DNA from: Mesorhizobium sp. NZP2298
GTDB lineage: Bacteria; Pseudomonadota; Alphaproteobacteria; Rhizobiales; Rhizobiaceae
Length of the DNA stretch: 64,000 nt
NCBI RefSeq assembly: GCF_013170825.1
Contig: NZ_CP033365.1
Location: 1,934,001-1,998,000, forward strand
Direction of reading: 5' to 3'
Part shown: piece by piece, positions 1 to 9,125 of the stretch
Position numbering within the stretch: the stretch's first letter is position 1
Layout: every line of letters starts with the position of its first letter
Translations under genes and position numbers: made by a program
Notes under the pieces: generated by a model
Seen by the model: only the letters and a program-made list of their open reading frames with translations
Database searches by the model: none
Told to the model about the DNA's origin: nothing

Positions 1-1
1 C

Positions 2-1768
2 GGCGGGCATTTCTCGCAAGGCGGCTCGACGCTGACGCAGCAATTGGCGAAAAACCTGTTCCTGAAGCCCGACCGCACACTGGAGCGCAAGGTGCAGGAG
101 GTGCTGCTGGCGCTGTGGCTGGAGCACAAGCACACCAAGGACCAGATCCTCGAAATGTACCTCAACCGGGTTTATTTCGGCTCCGGTGCCTATGGCGTCG
201 AGGCGGCTTCGCGGCGTTATTTCGGCAAGAGCGCGCGCGACGTCACCCTGTCTGAAGCAGCCCTGCTAGCCGGCTTGCTGAAAGCGCCGTCGCGGTTGTC
301 GCCGGCGCGCGATCCGAAGGCCGCCGAGGAACGTTCGCAGCTCGTGCTCGCCGCGATGCGCGAGGAGGGCAAGATCAGCGACAAGGAGCTGAAGACGGCG
401 CTCAGCGCGCCGGCGACGCGCTCGCCGTCCTACTGGACCGGCTCGGAAAACTATGTCGCCGACGCCATCATGGAAGAACTGCCCGACCTGATCGGCGATG
501 TGCGCGGCGATATCGTCATCGATTCTACGGTCGACCTGAACCTGCAGAAGCTTGCCGAGCAATCGATCCGCAAACTGATCGACGACAACGGCAAGAAGCT
601 CAACGTCACCCAGGGCGCGCTTGTGTCGATCGACGATTCCGGCGCGGTGCGTGCCATGGTCGGTGGCTATGACTATTCGACCAGCCAGTTCGACCGCGCC
701 TCGGAAGCGCGCCGCCAGCCCGGCTCGGCGTTCAAGCCGTTTGTCTATATGGCCGCCCTTGAGGCAGGCCGCACGCCCGACAGTGTGCGCAACGACGCGC
801 CGATCAAGATCGGCAACTGGACACCCGACAATTACGGCGGCAAGTACTTTGGCAAGGTGACGCTGGCGACGGCGCTGGCCAAATCGCTGAACTCGGTCGC
901 CGCGCAGCTGACGATGGAGGTCGGGCCGAACGCGGTGGTCGAGGCCGCGCACCGCATGGGCATCCAGTCCGATTTGCAGGCCAACACCTCGATTGCGCTC
1001 GGCACTTCGGAAGTGACGCCGCTTGAACTGACCTCGGCCTATGTGCCGTTCGCCAATGGCGGCTACAAGCCGGACATCCATTTCATCCGCCGCATCACCA
1101 CTACCGAGGGCAAGGTGCTCTATGACAGCGGTGGCGGCAGCGCGCCGCGTGTCGTCAAGCCCGAGATCGTCGGCATGATGAATTCGATGATGATGGGCAC
1201 GGTCGAGTTCGGCTCGGCAAAGAAGGCCGCCTTCGCCTGGCCGTCGGCAGGCAAGACCGGCACCAGCCAGAATTCGCGCGATGCCTGGTTCGTCGGCTAC
1301 ACCGCCAATCTCACCACCGGCGTGTGGTTCGGCAATGATGACGGCACGGCGATGAAGAAGGTGACCGGCGGCGCTCTGCCGGCGCAGGCCTGGCATGAGT
1401 TCATGGTCGCCGCGCATGAAGGCGTACCGGTGCGGCCGCTGCCCGGCACCTGGAAGTCGACGCCGGCCGATACAATCGTGCCCGACGACATACCTTCGGC
1501 CGACAACAACCAGCAGGCGCCGGTTCCGTCGGTATCCGTTGGCCAGCAGGCGCCGGCGCCGGCTGTTCCGCGAGCCGCTCCTGTTGCCCAGACACCAACG
1601 CCGGTCCGCGCGGTGCGTCCCGCCCAGACCGTCGATGCGGATGGCTTCGACATGCCTGCGGACAATGGCACAACCGCCTCGGTCGGGCATCCTGTGCCGC
1701 CAGGCAGTGTCGGCGGTCCGCTCAAGAAGAAGCGGACCTCGATCCTGGATATCCTGGGCGGCGGCTGA
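2..1768 (+). CDS. Class A penicillin-binding protein (PBP1A family), 5' end missing
   Basis: Bifunctional peptidoglycan glycosyltransferase/DD-transpeptidase acting in the periplasm. The reading frame is already open at the window edge (base 2), where the glycosyltransferase motif QGGSTLTQQLAKNLF is seen, so the membrane anchor and the catalytic start of the GT51 domain lie upstream. The transpeptidase domain follows with the SxxK box SAFK (catalytic Ser codon at 725-727), an SLN motif near 889 and the KTGTS box near 1255. The last ~110 residues are a Pro/Ala/Gln-rich linker ending in a basic KKKR stretch, a low-complexity tail common in rhizobial PBP1A proteins. It is followed after 79 bp by an SDR gene on the same strand. 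Family is certain; which of several paralogues (mrcA/pbpC-like) cannot be decided from a fragment. Confidence 0.93.
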   Translation, partial: GGHFSQGGSTLTQQLAKNLFLKPDRTLERKVQEVLLALWLEHKHTKDQILEMYLNRVYFGSGAYGVEAASRRYFGKSARDVTLSEAALLAGLLKAPSRLSPARDPKAAEERSQLVLAAMREEGKISDKELKTALSAPATRSPSYWTGSENYVADAIMEELPDLIGDVRGDIVIDSTVDLNLQKLAEQSIRKLIDDNGKKLNVTQGALVSIDDSGAVRAMVGGYDYSTSQFDRASEARRQPGSAFKPFVYMAALEAGRTPDSVRNDAPIKIGNWTPDNYGGKYFGKVTLATALAKSLNSVAAQLTMEVGPNAVVEAAHRMGIQSDLQANTSIALGTSEVTPLELTSAYVPFANGGYKPDIHFIRRITTTEGKVLYDSGGGSAPRVVKPEIVGMMNSMMMGTVEFGSAKKAAFAWPSAGKTGTSQNSRDAWFVGYTANLTTGVWFGNDDGTAMKKVTGGALPAQAWHEFMVAAHEGVPVRPLPGTWKSTPADTIVPDDIPSADNNQQAPVPSVSVGQQAPAPAVPRAAPVAQTPTPVRAVRPAQTVDADGFDMPADNGTTASVGHPVPPGSVGGPLKKKRTSILDILGGG

Positions 1769-1847
1769 TGCTGTCACCTGAGAGACGTCAATCCGCCTCT
1801 CGCCAGCGCCACGGTGTTCGGCTACACCTCCGGCCGGAGACCGCGAC

Positions 1848-2600
1848 ATGGCTGAACTCGACACCAGAAAAACCATTGTGCTGACCGGCGCCAGCCGCGG
1901 CATCGGCCACGCCACGGTCAAGCGCTTTTCGCGCGAGGGCTGGCGCGTCATCACCTGCTCGCGCCAGGCCTTCGCCGAGGATTGCCCGTGGCCGGCAGGG
2001 CCGGAGGACCACATCAAGGTCGATCTTGCCGATCAGGAAGATGTCGGCATCGCCGTCTCGGAAATCCGCCACCGGCTGGAAGCGCATGGCGGCCAGTTGC
2101 ATGCGCTGGTCAACAATGCCGGCATCTCGCCCAAGCTCAAGGACGGCAACAGTCGGATGAACTCGATCGACACGCCGATGCATGTCTGGCGCGACGTCTT
2201 CCAGGTCAATTTCTTCGCGCCGATCATGCTTGCGCGGGGGTTGTTCAAAGAGTTAGCCGCGGCCAAGGGCTCGATCGTCAACGTCACCTCGATCGCCGGC
2301 ACGCGCGTGCATCCTTTTGCCGGTACCGCCTATGCAACCTCGAAGGCGGCTCTCGGCTCGCTGACGCGCGAGATGGCGCATGATTTCGGCCCGCACGGCA
2401 TCCGCGTCAACGCCATCGCACCGGGCGAGATCGACACAGCGATCCTGTCGCCGGGCACGGACAAGATCGTCGAGACCATTCCGCTCAGGCGCCTCGGCAC
2501 CACGGCTGAGGTCGCGGACATCATCTTCTTCCTGTGCTCGCAGCAGGCCTCCTATGTGACCGGCTCGGAAATCCACATCAATGGTGGCCAGCACGTGTGA
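1848..2600 (+). CDS. Short-chain dehydrogenase/reductase (SDR)
   Basis: Cytoplasmic NAD(P)-dependent oxidoreductase of the classical SDR family, 250 residues, the usual length. Visible motifs in order: cofactor-binding TGASRGIG near residue 13, NNAG near 88, catalytic Ser in the VTSIAG segment, and the YATSK active-site pair, followed by the typical C-terminal GSEIHINGGQ signature. The ATG at 1848 gives an N-terminus of the expected length. The substrate cannot be read from the sequence; many 250-residue SDRs of this kind act on sugar alcohols or 3-oxoacyl compounds. It lies between a PBP gene and a convergent MDR gene, which does not suggest a pathway. Confidence 0.9.
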   Translation: MAELDTRKTIVLTGASRGIGHATVKRFSREGWRVITCSRQAFAEDCPWPAGPEDHIKVDLADQEDVGIAVSEIRHRLEAHGGQLHALVNNAGISPKLKDGNSRMNSIDTPMHVWRDVFQVNFFAPIMLARGLFKELAAAKGSIVNVTSIAGTRVHPFAGTAYATSKAALGSLTREMAHDFGPHGIRVNAIAPGEIDTAILSPGTDKIVETIPLRRLGTTAEVADIIFFLCSQQASYVTGSEIHINGGQHV

Positions 2601-2609
2601 GGCGGGTGC

Positions 2610-3530
2610 TCATCCTGCCATCGTGAGAACGGCCTTGCCGCTGAAGCTGCGCTGCCGCAGTGCCTCCAGGGCCTGGGCGATATCTGTCCACGGCACGGTC
2701 AAGGCGACACGGGTTTCGAGCCGGCCAGCCGCGACCAGGGCGAGCAGAGCGGCGATATCGGCGCCGATGCCCGGGCCGGACGTGTAGTAGGCGAAGGTCT
2801 GAAGCCTCGCCCCCTCATGGCCCGGAACGAACTGGCGAAAGCCAACCGGGGTGAGTGCGCCACTGCTCGAACCGAACATCACGATGGTCCCGCCGGGTGC
2901 GACGCGTTCGATCGCGTGGGCGAGGCTTTCACCGCCGACCGACTCGGTGATCAGCGAGAAAGGGCCTTCGGCCAGTTCGATCGCCTCGACCACCTGCTCG
3001 GCGCCGAGATCGCGGAGATCCCCGGCATGTCGGGCGGCTGCGATCGCGGTCACCGAGGCGCCTTGTTCGCGGGCGATCTGGATCTGTAAACGGCCGACCG
3101 CGCCGCTCGCGCCGGTGATCAGCACCTTTAGTCCGGTGAGGTCCCCGCCATGGCGCAACGTCCTCAGCGCCGTCGTACCCGCCACGGGAAGCGTGGCCGC
3201 CGAGACGAAGCTGACCCCGTCGGGCAGGTTGGCGAGACGGTCGGTCGGAACGGCGACACGTTCGGCCCAGCCGGCTTCGTCGACCAGGGCCACGACCCTT
3301 GTGCCGACGGCCGGCCCGGAGCCATCGGCCGCCGCCCGCTCCACGAGCCCAACGACGTCCTGGCCAGGTACCCAGCCGTTCGGGCGTATCGTCAGCAGGC
3401 GCAGTTCGCCGCGGTTCAACGAGGTTGCGTGGACGGCGATCAGCGCTTCGTTCGCGCAAGGGCGTGGCTCGTCCACCTCGATAAGTTTCAGTCTGGCTGC
3501 GTTGTCGGAACAGACGGTGAGCGCAAGCAT
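2610..3530 (-). CDS. Zinc-free MDR oxidoreductase (quinone reductase-like)
   Basis: Medium-chain dehydrogenase/reductase of the NADPH:quinone oxidoreductase type, 306 residues. An N-terminal GroES-like barrel is followed by a Rossmann fold with the nucleotide-binding stretch ITGASGAVGRLQIQIA. The four structural-zinc cysteines of alcohol dehydrogenases are absent, as expected for the quinone reductase branch. It ends 9 bp from the convergent SDR stop and starts 103 bp from a divergent AraC regulator at 3634, which makes it the likely target of that regulator. Substrate unknown. Confidence 0.88.
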   Translation of the reverse strand: MLALTVCSDNAARLKLIEVDEPRPCANEALIAVHATSLNRGELRLLTIRPNGWVPGQDVVGLVERAAADGSGPAVGTRVVALVDEAGWAERVAVPTDRLANLPDGVSFVSAATLPVAGTTALRTLRHGGDLTGLKVLITGASGAVGRLQIQIAREQGASVTAIAAARHAGDLRDLGAEQVVEAIELAEGPFSLITESVGGESLAHAIERVAPGGTIVMFGSSSGALTPVGFRQFVPGHEGARLQTFAYYTSGPGIGADIAALLALVAAGRLETRVALTVPWTDIAQALEALRQRSFSGKAVLTMAG

Positions 3531-3633
3531 GGGTACACCTTTGCCAATCGTGGCGAAAACGACCCGAGCCTACCGATTTGTGCGGTCGAATAATCTAGAT
3601 ATAAAATCAATCGATCGCTAAAAACAGGCAATT
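3531..3633. promoter_or_regulatory. Divergent promoter region between MDR gene and AraC regulator
   Basis: The 103-bp spacer is markedly AT-rich over its right half (about 3590-3630) and includes the perfect 8-bp palindrome ATCTAGAT at 3594-3601 and ATCGAT nearby. A shared regulatory region for the MDR oxidoreductase and the AraC-family gene is the natural reading; no family-specific operator could be assigned by eye. Confidence 0.45.
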
Positions 3634-4440
3634 ATGAGACAACCTCTCCGCTACCCATGGCTCAATTTCGATGTCGATGACATTCTTGCTCCGGCGATCG
3701 CCGTGCGTGTCGACGTCACCGAGACCAAGGCCGAGGTGTCGCAGCATTGGCACCGCAAGGGGCAACTCGTCTTCGCGCTCGGCGGCGGTGTCACCTGCCG
3801 CGTTCCCAGTGGCCTCTGGATGGTGCCGCCACATTGCGGCGTGTGGGTGCCAAGCCGCATGCAGCACAGCAACATCGCGACGGCCAATGCGCGGATTTTC
3901 TTCGTTTACATCGAGCCGGGCGCGGCCGAACTGCCGGATCGGTGCTGTACGCTTTCGATCTCGCCGCTGCTGCGCGAACTCATCATCGAACTGTCGGACT
4001 GCGCACCTGACGACGCGAGGTGCGCTTTCCTGGGAAGTGTCCTGCTTGCCGAACTGCCTGATATGCCGGTCCAGCAATTGCATCTGCCTCTATCTTCCGA
4101 GCCGCGCTTGCGGCGGATCGCCGAAGCGTTGGCGGATGATCCGGCTGACCGCAGCACGCTGGCGGAGTGGGCCAACCGCGTCGCACTCAGCGAGAGCAGT
4201 CTCGCTCGGCTCGTCGTAAAGGAGACTGGCTTAAGCTTCGGCCGCTGGCGCCAGCAATTGCACTTGATCGTTGCGATAAGGGAGCTGGCTTCCGGGGCAA
4301 GCGTTCAGCGGGTTTCGGCCGATCTGGGCTATGAGTCCGTCACCGCCTTCATCACCATGTTCAAAAAGGCGCTCGGCAAGCCTCCCGCACAGTATCTCAG
4401 CAGCATCGCACGGAATGGCGGGTCTGCGTTCGTGGCGTGA
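3634..4440 (+). CDS. AraC-family transcriptional regulator
   Basis: 268-residue regulator with an N-terminal cupin-like sensor domain (His-containing segment SQHWHRKGQLVFALGGG near residue 32) and a C-terminal AraC double helix-turn-helix (roughly 165-260), including the SVQRVSADLGYESVTAF motif characteristic of the second HTH. The organisation is that of AraC regulators in which the first half is AraC_binding. It is transcribed away from an MDR oxidoreductase gene and probably controls it. Its stop codon directly abuts the stop codon of the convergent antiporter gene, leaving no spacer. Confidence 0.92.
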   Translation: MRQPLRYPWLNFDVDDILAPAIAVRVDVTETKAEVSQHWHRKGQLVFALGGGVTCRVPSGLWMVPPHCGVWVPSRMQHSNIATANARIFFVYIEPGAAELPDRCCTLSISPLLRELIIELSDCAPDDARCAFLGSVLLAELPDMPVQQLHLPLSSEPRLRRIAEALADDPADRSTLAEWANRVALSESSLARLVVKETGLSFGRWRQQLHLIVAIRELASGASVQRVSADLGYESVTAFITMFKKALGKPPAQYLSSIARNGGSAFVA

Positions 4441-6225
4441 TCAGGCGGCGGACGGTTCAGTCGCGGATGGCTTGTGACCGAGCACCTCTTCCACGATCCC
4501 GCGCGCGATCTCCCGTTCGCCCATGATCACCGTGTCGGCGCCGAGCCCCTTGAGATGCTCGACCTCGGCATCGGAATGGGCGCGGGCGACGACGTTGATG
4601 CCGGGTTTGGCGGCGCGCGCGCGCAGAACGATCTGGCCGGCCTCGAACGCGTTGGGGATGGCGAGGATCAGCCGGCTGGCGCCTTCGGGATTGGCAGCGG
4701 CGAACACTTCGGCGTTGGCCGCATTGCCGGCGACGGTTTCGACGCCGTCGGCTTTCAGCCTGGCCAGCGTCTTGTCGGCGTCCTCGATGACGAGGAAGGG
4801 CACGGCAGCGTCTTTCAGCGCGGCACCGACAAGGCTGCCGACACGGCCGTAGCCGATCAGGATGGCGTGGCCGGCAAGTGTCGTCCTCGGCGGCGGCCCG
4901 TCCTCCTTCCTGGACGTGGCGGCGACCGAAGCCACCTGGCCTGGTTCCGTCGCCGGGCCGACCGGCTTTGCGTCCGCCGGCGGTGTCGTCTTGGCGGCGC
5001 GGGCTTCCAGCCACGGTCTCATCCAGTCGATGACCAGGAACATCAGCGGGTTGAGCACGATCGACAGGATGGCGCCGGCCAGGATCAGGTCGCGGCCCTG
5101 CTCGGGCAGAAGTTTCAGCCCGACGCCAAGCTCGGCCAGGATGAAGGAGAATTCGCCGATCTGGGCAAGGCTGGCTGAGATCATCAGGGCCGTAGCCAGG
5201 GGATAGCCGAAGGCGACGACGATGACGAACGCGGCCAGCGACTTGCCGATGACGATGATGGCCAGCGTCGCCAGGATCGGCAGGCCGTTGCTGAACAGGC
5301 TGAACGGGTCGAACAGCATGCCGACGGAGACGAAGAACAGCACCGAAAAGGCATCGCGCAAAGGCAGCGATTCTTCGGCCGCGCGATGGCTGAGCTCGGA
5401 CTCGCTCATGATCATGCCGGCGAAGAAGGCGCCGAGCGCCAGCGAGACGCCGAACAGTTTTGCCGCGCCGAAAGCGACGCCGAGCGCGATGGCCAGCACC
5501 GCCAGCCGGAACAGTTCGCGCGACCCGGTATGGGCGACATAATGCAGGATCCAGGGGATGACCCGGCGGCCGACCACCAGCATGACGACGACGAAGGCGG
5601 CGACCTTGGCCAGCGTAATGCCGACGACGCCCCAAATGCCGTAACTGGCCGGCAGTGACAGCAGGCCGCTGACATGGGCTTCGGCCTGTTCCTGGCCGCC
5701 GAGCACGCCGGCAAGGGCAGGCAGCAGCACCAGCGCCAGCACCATGGCCAAGTCCTCGACGATCAGCCAGCCAACGGCAATGCGGCCGCGCTCGGTCTCG
5801 ATAAGCCGGCGTTCCTGAAGCGCGCGCAGGAGCACCACGGTCGAGGCGACCGACAGCGCCAGGCCGAACACCAGGCCCGCTCCCATCGACCAGCCGAGCA
5901 TCCAGGACAGCCCAGCGCCGAGTGCCGTGGCGAAGCCGATCTGGACGATGGCGCCGGGCACGGCGATCGCGCGCACCGACAGCAGGTCCTTGAGCGAGAA
6001 ATGCAGTCCTACGCCGAACATCAGCAGGATGACGCCGATTTCGGCCAGTTCATTGGCAAGGCCGGCATCGGCGACGAAACCGGGCGTGTTCGGCCCGACC
6101 AGCACGCCGGCTATGAGATAACCGACCAGCGGCGGAATTCGGAACCGATTGGCGAGAGCGCCGAAGACGAAAGCCAGCCCCAGACCGGCGACGATGGTGG
6201 CGATAAGGGGCGTGTCATGCGGCAT
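4441..6225 (-). CDS. CPA2-family cation:proton antiporter with RCK/TrkA-N domain (YbaL/KefB-like)
   Basis: 594-residue inner-membrane monovalent cation/proton antiporter. About twelve hydrophobic helices (residues ~5-390) form the Na+/H+ exchanger domain, including the FGVGLHFSLKDL segment typical of YbaL/KefB. A ~45-residue Pro/Ala linker leads to a cytoplasmic TrkA-N (RCK) domain beginning at ILIGYGRVGSLVGAALKDA, a Rossmann nucleotide-binding fold that gates transport. This architecture suits K+/H+ or Na+/H+ antiport under nucleotide or glutathione control, but the KefB/KefC glutathione site cannot be confirmed by eye. No KefF/KefG-type ancillary gene is adjacent. Confidence 0.92.
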   Translation of the reverse strand: MPHDTPLIATIVAGLGLAFVFGALANRFRIPPLVGYLIAGVLVGPNTPGFVADAGLANELAEIGVILLMFGVGLHFSLKDLLSVRAIAVPGAIVQIGFATALGAGLSWMLGWSMGAGLVFGLALSVASTVVLLRALQERRLIETERGRIAVGWLIVEDLAMVLALVLLPALAGVLGGQEQAEAHVSGLLSLPASYGIWGVVGITLAKVAAFVVVMLVVGRRVIPWILHYVAHTGSRELFRLAVLAIALGVAFGAAKLFGVSLALGAFFAGMIMSESELSHRAAEESLPLRDAFSVLFFVSVGMLFDPFSLFSNGLPILATLAIIVIGKSLAAFVIVVAFGYPLATALMISASLAQIGEFSFILAELGVGLKLLPEQGRDLILAGAILSIVLNPLMFLVIDWMRPWLEARAAKTTPPADAKPVGPATEPGQVASVAATSRKEDGPPPRTTLAGHAILIGYGRVGSLVGAALKDAAVPFLVIEDADKTLARLKADGVETVAGNAANAEVFAAANPEGASRLILAIPNAFEAGQIVLRARAAKPGINVVARAHSDAEVEHLKGLGADTVIMGEREIARGIVEEVLGHKPSATEPSAA

Positions 6226-6360
6226 TGTCTATGGAGCGCCTTTCAAGCTAGCGATGTCGGATGTGCGCCGCCCGAAGCCGTCGCCTGTTTTGCAATATGG
6301 TGGAAGGGGTGACGATGATGCAACCCGCAGGCCGTGAAAATCGATGGTGCGGCGGCAAAT

Positions 6361-6391
6361 ACAGGCCGGCGGCTGAAAGCCGCCGGCCTGT
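6361..6391 (-). terminator. Perfect 14-bp hairpin downstream of the host-attachment gene
   Basis: ACAGGCCGGCGGCT at 6361-6374 pairs perfectly with 6378-6391 around a GAA loop. It lies 53 bp beyond the stop codon of the minus-strand gene at 6445-6894. On the minus strand it is followed by a short ATTT tract only, so it is a plausible but not textbook intrinsic terminator. It also lies 135 bp upstream of the antiporter start and would insulate that gene. Confidence 0.6.
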
Positions 6392-6444
6392 CTGAAATCT
6401 CGCGATGGTGTCGCCCCGGGACCGCGATAGTCGGCCGCCGGCGA

Positions 6445-6894
6445 TCAGGCGGCCCGCAGCAAGGCCTCGATCTCGAATATGGCGTGGTTGGTCAGCGTCT
6501 TGGGAATTTCGGCCGCCACTTTGCCCTCGACCTCCTTGTGCAATTTCTTGCGCATGGTCCCGAGCACCATTGGCGGCGCGACAAGGACGATCTCGTCGAA
6601 AGCGCCGCCATGCGCGAGCTTGTAGAGCCGGGCAGCAATGTCATCGGCGAAGCGCTCCTTGCCGATCCGATGCCAGTCCGTGTCCTCGACGGCGCTGCGA
6701 TGCACAGACGGGCCGTCATTGTACCGGCCTGGACTGTCGGTCCCCTGTTCGCGGGTGGGCGGATTGTCCTGTTCCATCATCTGCACGACCTCAAGGTTGG
6801 GAAACTTGTTGTCGCCGATATTCCTGAGGAAGAGCGCTTTTTCGCCATCGGCCACCATGATCCAGATGCCGTGCTTCAGCTTGATCGTACCCAT
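6445..6894 (-). CDS. Host attachment family protein (baeRF-like)
   Basis: 149-residue soluble protein of the family annotated 'protein required for attachment to host cells' (host attachment / bacterial archaeo-eukaryotic release factor-like). The N-terminal motif WIMVADGEKALFLRN and the C-terminal half with FDEIVLVAPPMVLGTMRK and EGKVAAEIPKTLTNHAI are the conserved blocks I recognise. The role is poorly defined; the name derives from a phenotype in a plant-associated bacterium, while the fold relates to eRF1 domain 2-like proteins. Single-gene unit with its own upstream region; an AAGGAAC purine stretch precedes the ATG at a long distance. Confidence 0.85.
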   Translation of the reverse strand: MGTIKLKHGIWIMVADGEKALFLRNIGDNKFPNLEVVQMMEQDNPPTREQGTDSPGRYNDGPSVHRSAVEDTDWHRIGKERFADDIAARLYKLAHGGAFDEIVLVAPPMVLGTMRKKLHKEVEGKVAAEIPKTLTNHAIFEIEALLRAA

Positions 6895-7323
6895 GATGAC
6901 GGGTTCCTTTCTCTGCTGCGTGATGCCCTACGCGGCACTCCGCTGCGGTTTCGGTTTTGGATAGCGGACGAGACGGGAACGCCTTGTGAAGCGGTAATGT
7001 TCCCACCGACAAGGTCAGCGGAACGCCCGCTGCCCGAGGCCGAAGGTTGAGAATTGTTGGCTGGTGGCTTTAATCTACCAAATTGGTAGAAATTAGAAAA
7101 AACTGTTTTGCAAGACGGTGGGCCGGCGGCTAAAAAGACCTGAAATCAAGGCCCGCTTCAGCGACTTGAGTTCGCCCACACCCAGGATGTGGAATATTTT
7201 TCTCCTGCCTTTCGCAGTTGCGAAAAAGCGATTGCCTGCCATCACAGGATGCGCGAGTGCTTTGCTTCTGGTTTTTCGCGCCCGGGCGTAAAACTGCGAC
7301 ACTGTTCCCGGATTGCTTTTCAC
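6895..7323. other. Intergenic region upstream of the cys operon (429 bp)
   Basis: No credible gene found. The left half is unremarkable. The right half from about 7060 becomes AT-rich and includes the palindrome described at 7075-7089. This region must carry the divergent promoters for the host-attachment gene and for cysG. An in-frame extension of cysG back to 7189 exists but lacks family similarity. Confidence 0.6.
7075..7089. promoter_or_regulatory. Candidate palindromic operator of the sulfur-assimilation operon
   Basis: CTACCAA-A-TTGGTAG, perfect 7-bp arms with one central base, embedded in AT-rich flanks (TTAAT on the left, AAATTAG on the right). The form resembles sites bound by Rrf2-family regulators (IscR/CymR type), some of which control cysteine metabolism. 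It is 235 bp upstream of the chosen cysG start. The palindrome is seen; the regulator is inferred. Confidence 0.4.
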
Positions 7324-8790
7324 ATGCCGCAGGCCAATGCCAAGCTCAATGCCTTCCCCGTCTTCGTGCGGGTCGAGGGCGAAGCCGTGGCCATTGTCGG
7401 CGGCGGCGAGCAAGCCCTGGCCAAAGCACGGCTGATCGGACAGTCGAGCGCGGTGCTGCGCATCATCACCGAATATGCCGAACCGGAGCTGCTTGCCTTC
7501 ATCGCTCAGTCTGGCGCCAGCCATGTCGCGGCGGCTTACGATGCTTCGCAGCTCGACGGCGCGGTCATGGTGTTTGCCGCCAGCGGCGACGAGACGCTCG
7601 ACCGCCGCGTCGTCGAGGATGCGCGCAACCTGGGCATTCCGGTCAATGCAGTCGACCGGCCGGAGCTCTGCGATTTCTTCACCCCGGCCCTGGTCAACCG
7701 TGCGCCGGTCGTCATAGCGATCGGCACCGAGGGTGCGGGCCCGGTGCTGGCCCAGATGCTGCGTGGGCGCATCGACCAGATGCTGCCACCGTCGCTTGGA
7801 TCGCTGGCGACGCTTGCCGCTTCACTGCGTGGTGCCGCCGAGAAATTGCTGCCGAAAGGCAATGCCCGCCGCCGCTTCTGGAGCAGTTTTTTCCAGGGTG
7901 CGCCTGCCCATGCCGTGGAAGCGGGCCAGCTGTCGCGGGCGCATGACGCCGCCGTGGATCTTCTGTTGTCGAACGCACCGGCTTCGGGCCACATCGCCCT
8001 GGTGGGCGCCGGTCCGGGCGCCGAGGACCTACTGACGCTGCGGGCGCACCGCCTGCTGATGGAAGCCGACGTCATCGTCCATGACGCGCTGGTGCCGGAG
8101 GCGGTGGTTGCGATGGGCCGCCGCGATGCCGAGCGCTTGGGCGTCGGTAAGCGCAAGGGCTGCCACACCAAGAGCCAGGCCGAGATCAACGCGCTGCTCG
8201 TCGAACTCGGACGGCAAGGCAAGCGCGTCGTGCGGCTGAAGTCCGGCGATCCGCTCGTGTTCGGCCGCGCTGGCGAGGAGATGGCGGCGCTGCGCGATGC
8301 CGGCATCGCCTACGAAGTGGTTCCGGGCGTCACTGCTGCGTTCGCCGCTGCCGCCGATTTCGAACTGCCGCTCACCTTGCGGGGGGTATCCTCGTCGATG
8401 GTGTTCACCACCGGCCACGACCTCAAGGGCAATTCGTTGCCCGACTGGGCCAAGCTTGCGATTTCCGGCGCCACCGTTGCCGTCTATATGGGCCGCTCGG
8501 TCGCGGCCGAAGTCGCCGGCCGCCTGATCGAGGCCGGGCTGTCGCCGGACACGGCGGTCGCGGTGGTCGAGAATGCCAGCCTTGCCAATCGGCGCCGTTT
8601 CCACGGCACGCTGGCCGACCTGCCCTCGCTGGAAGCGCGTGGCGATCTTTCCGGGCCGGTCATGACAATTATCGGCGACGCCGTCGCCGGTGCCAATTTC
8701 GAACGCTCCGAGCCGCTCGCGGCACGTTGGCACGAAGATCTGGGGCACGAAAGTGCGGCCACCGCCGCCACGGAGAGAGTTCAGCCATGA
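7324..8790 (+). CDS. cysG: Siroheme synthase (CysG, bifunctional)
   Basis: 488-residue cytoplasmic enzyme that makes siroheme, the prosthetic group of sulfite reductase. The N-terminal half (to ~residue 210) is the precorrin-2 dehydrogenase/ferrochelatase module with the NAD-binding motif VAIVGGGEQALAKARL. The C-terminal half is uroporphyrinogen-III C-methyltransferase (SUMT) with VGAGPGAEDLLTLRA, RLKSGDPLVFGRAGEE and VPGVTAA. I chose the ATG at 7324 because the family's FPVFVRVEG start follows it closely; a longer frame opens at 7189 but adds unsupported residues. No strong Shine-Dalgarno is visible. Its TGA overlaps the ATG of the next gene (ATGA at 8787-8790), implying translational coupling. 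Confidence 0.95.
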   Translation: MPQANAKLNAFPVFVRVEGEAVAIVGGGEQALAKARLIGQSSAVLRIITEYAEPELLAFIAQSGASHVAAAYDASQLDGAVMVFAASGDETLDRRVVEDARNLGIPVNAVDRPELCDFFTPALVNRAPVVIAIGTEGAGPVLAQMLRGRIDQMLPPSLGSLATLAASLRGAAEKLLPKGNARRRFWSSFFQGAPAHAVEAGQLSRAHDAAVDLLLSNAPASGHIALVGAGPGAEDLLTLRAHRLLMEADVIVHDALVPEAVVAMGRRDAERLGVGKRKGCHTKSQAEINALLVELGRQGKRVVRLKSGDPLVFGRAGEEMAALRDAGIAYEVVPGVTAAFAAAADFELPLTLRGVSSSMVFTTGHDLKGNSLPDWAKLAISGATVAVYMGRSVAAEVAGRLIEAGLSPDTAVAVVENASLANRRRFHGTLADLPSLEARGDLSGPVMTIIGDAVAGANFERSEPLAARWHEDLGHESAATAATERVQP

Positions 8791-9080
8791 AGATACTGAC
8801 CGCGAACCGCCTGACCGATGGCATCGCCGTCTGGTACGCCGATGGCGGCTGGGCCGAGACGGTGGGCCACGCCGACCTTGCCCATGACAAGGCGGCCGAG
8901 GATCGCCTGGAGGCGATCGGCGCCAAGGCCTATGCCGACAATGAAGTGGTCGACGTCAATCTGATCGACGCGGACGTCGTCGACGGCGTGGTCGAGCCGG
9001 TGCGATTGCGCGAGAAGATCCGCGCCGCTGGGCCGACCATTCGCGGCGATCTCGGCAAGCAGGCCGAGCGGGCCGCATAG
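8787..9080 (+). CDS. DUF2849 family protein of the sulfite reduction operon
   Basis: 97-residue soluble protein with no catalytic motif visible; begins MKILTANRLTDGIAVWY. It is a DUF2849 member, a family found almost only between cysG and cysI in alphaproteobacteria, so a role linked to sulfite/nitrite reductase (for example electron delivery or assembly) is inferred from context alone. The ATG overlaps the cysG stop by four bases, and cysI follows after 45 bp. Confidence 0.85.
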   Translation: MKILTANRLTDGIAVWYADGGWAETVGHADLAHDKAAEDRLEAIGAKAYADNEVVDVNLIDADVVDGVVEPVRLREKIRAAGPTIRGDLGKQAERAA

Positions 9081-9125
9081 CCAGGATTTAGATGAAACGG
9101 GCGGACGCGCCCTGAAAGACGAAGC

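Noticed and set aside
266-2017. 583-codon open frame on the minus strand opposite the PBP gene
   Set aside because: Antisense shadow of a high-GC gene; Arg/His/Ala-rich translation without motifs, and the plus-strand frame has full PBP motifs.
7189-7323. Upstream extension of cysG
   Set aside because: Open but unlike the family; the ATG at 7324 places the conserved N-terminus correctly.
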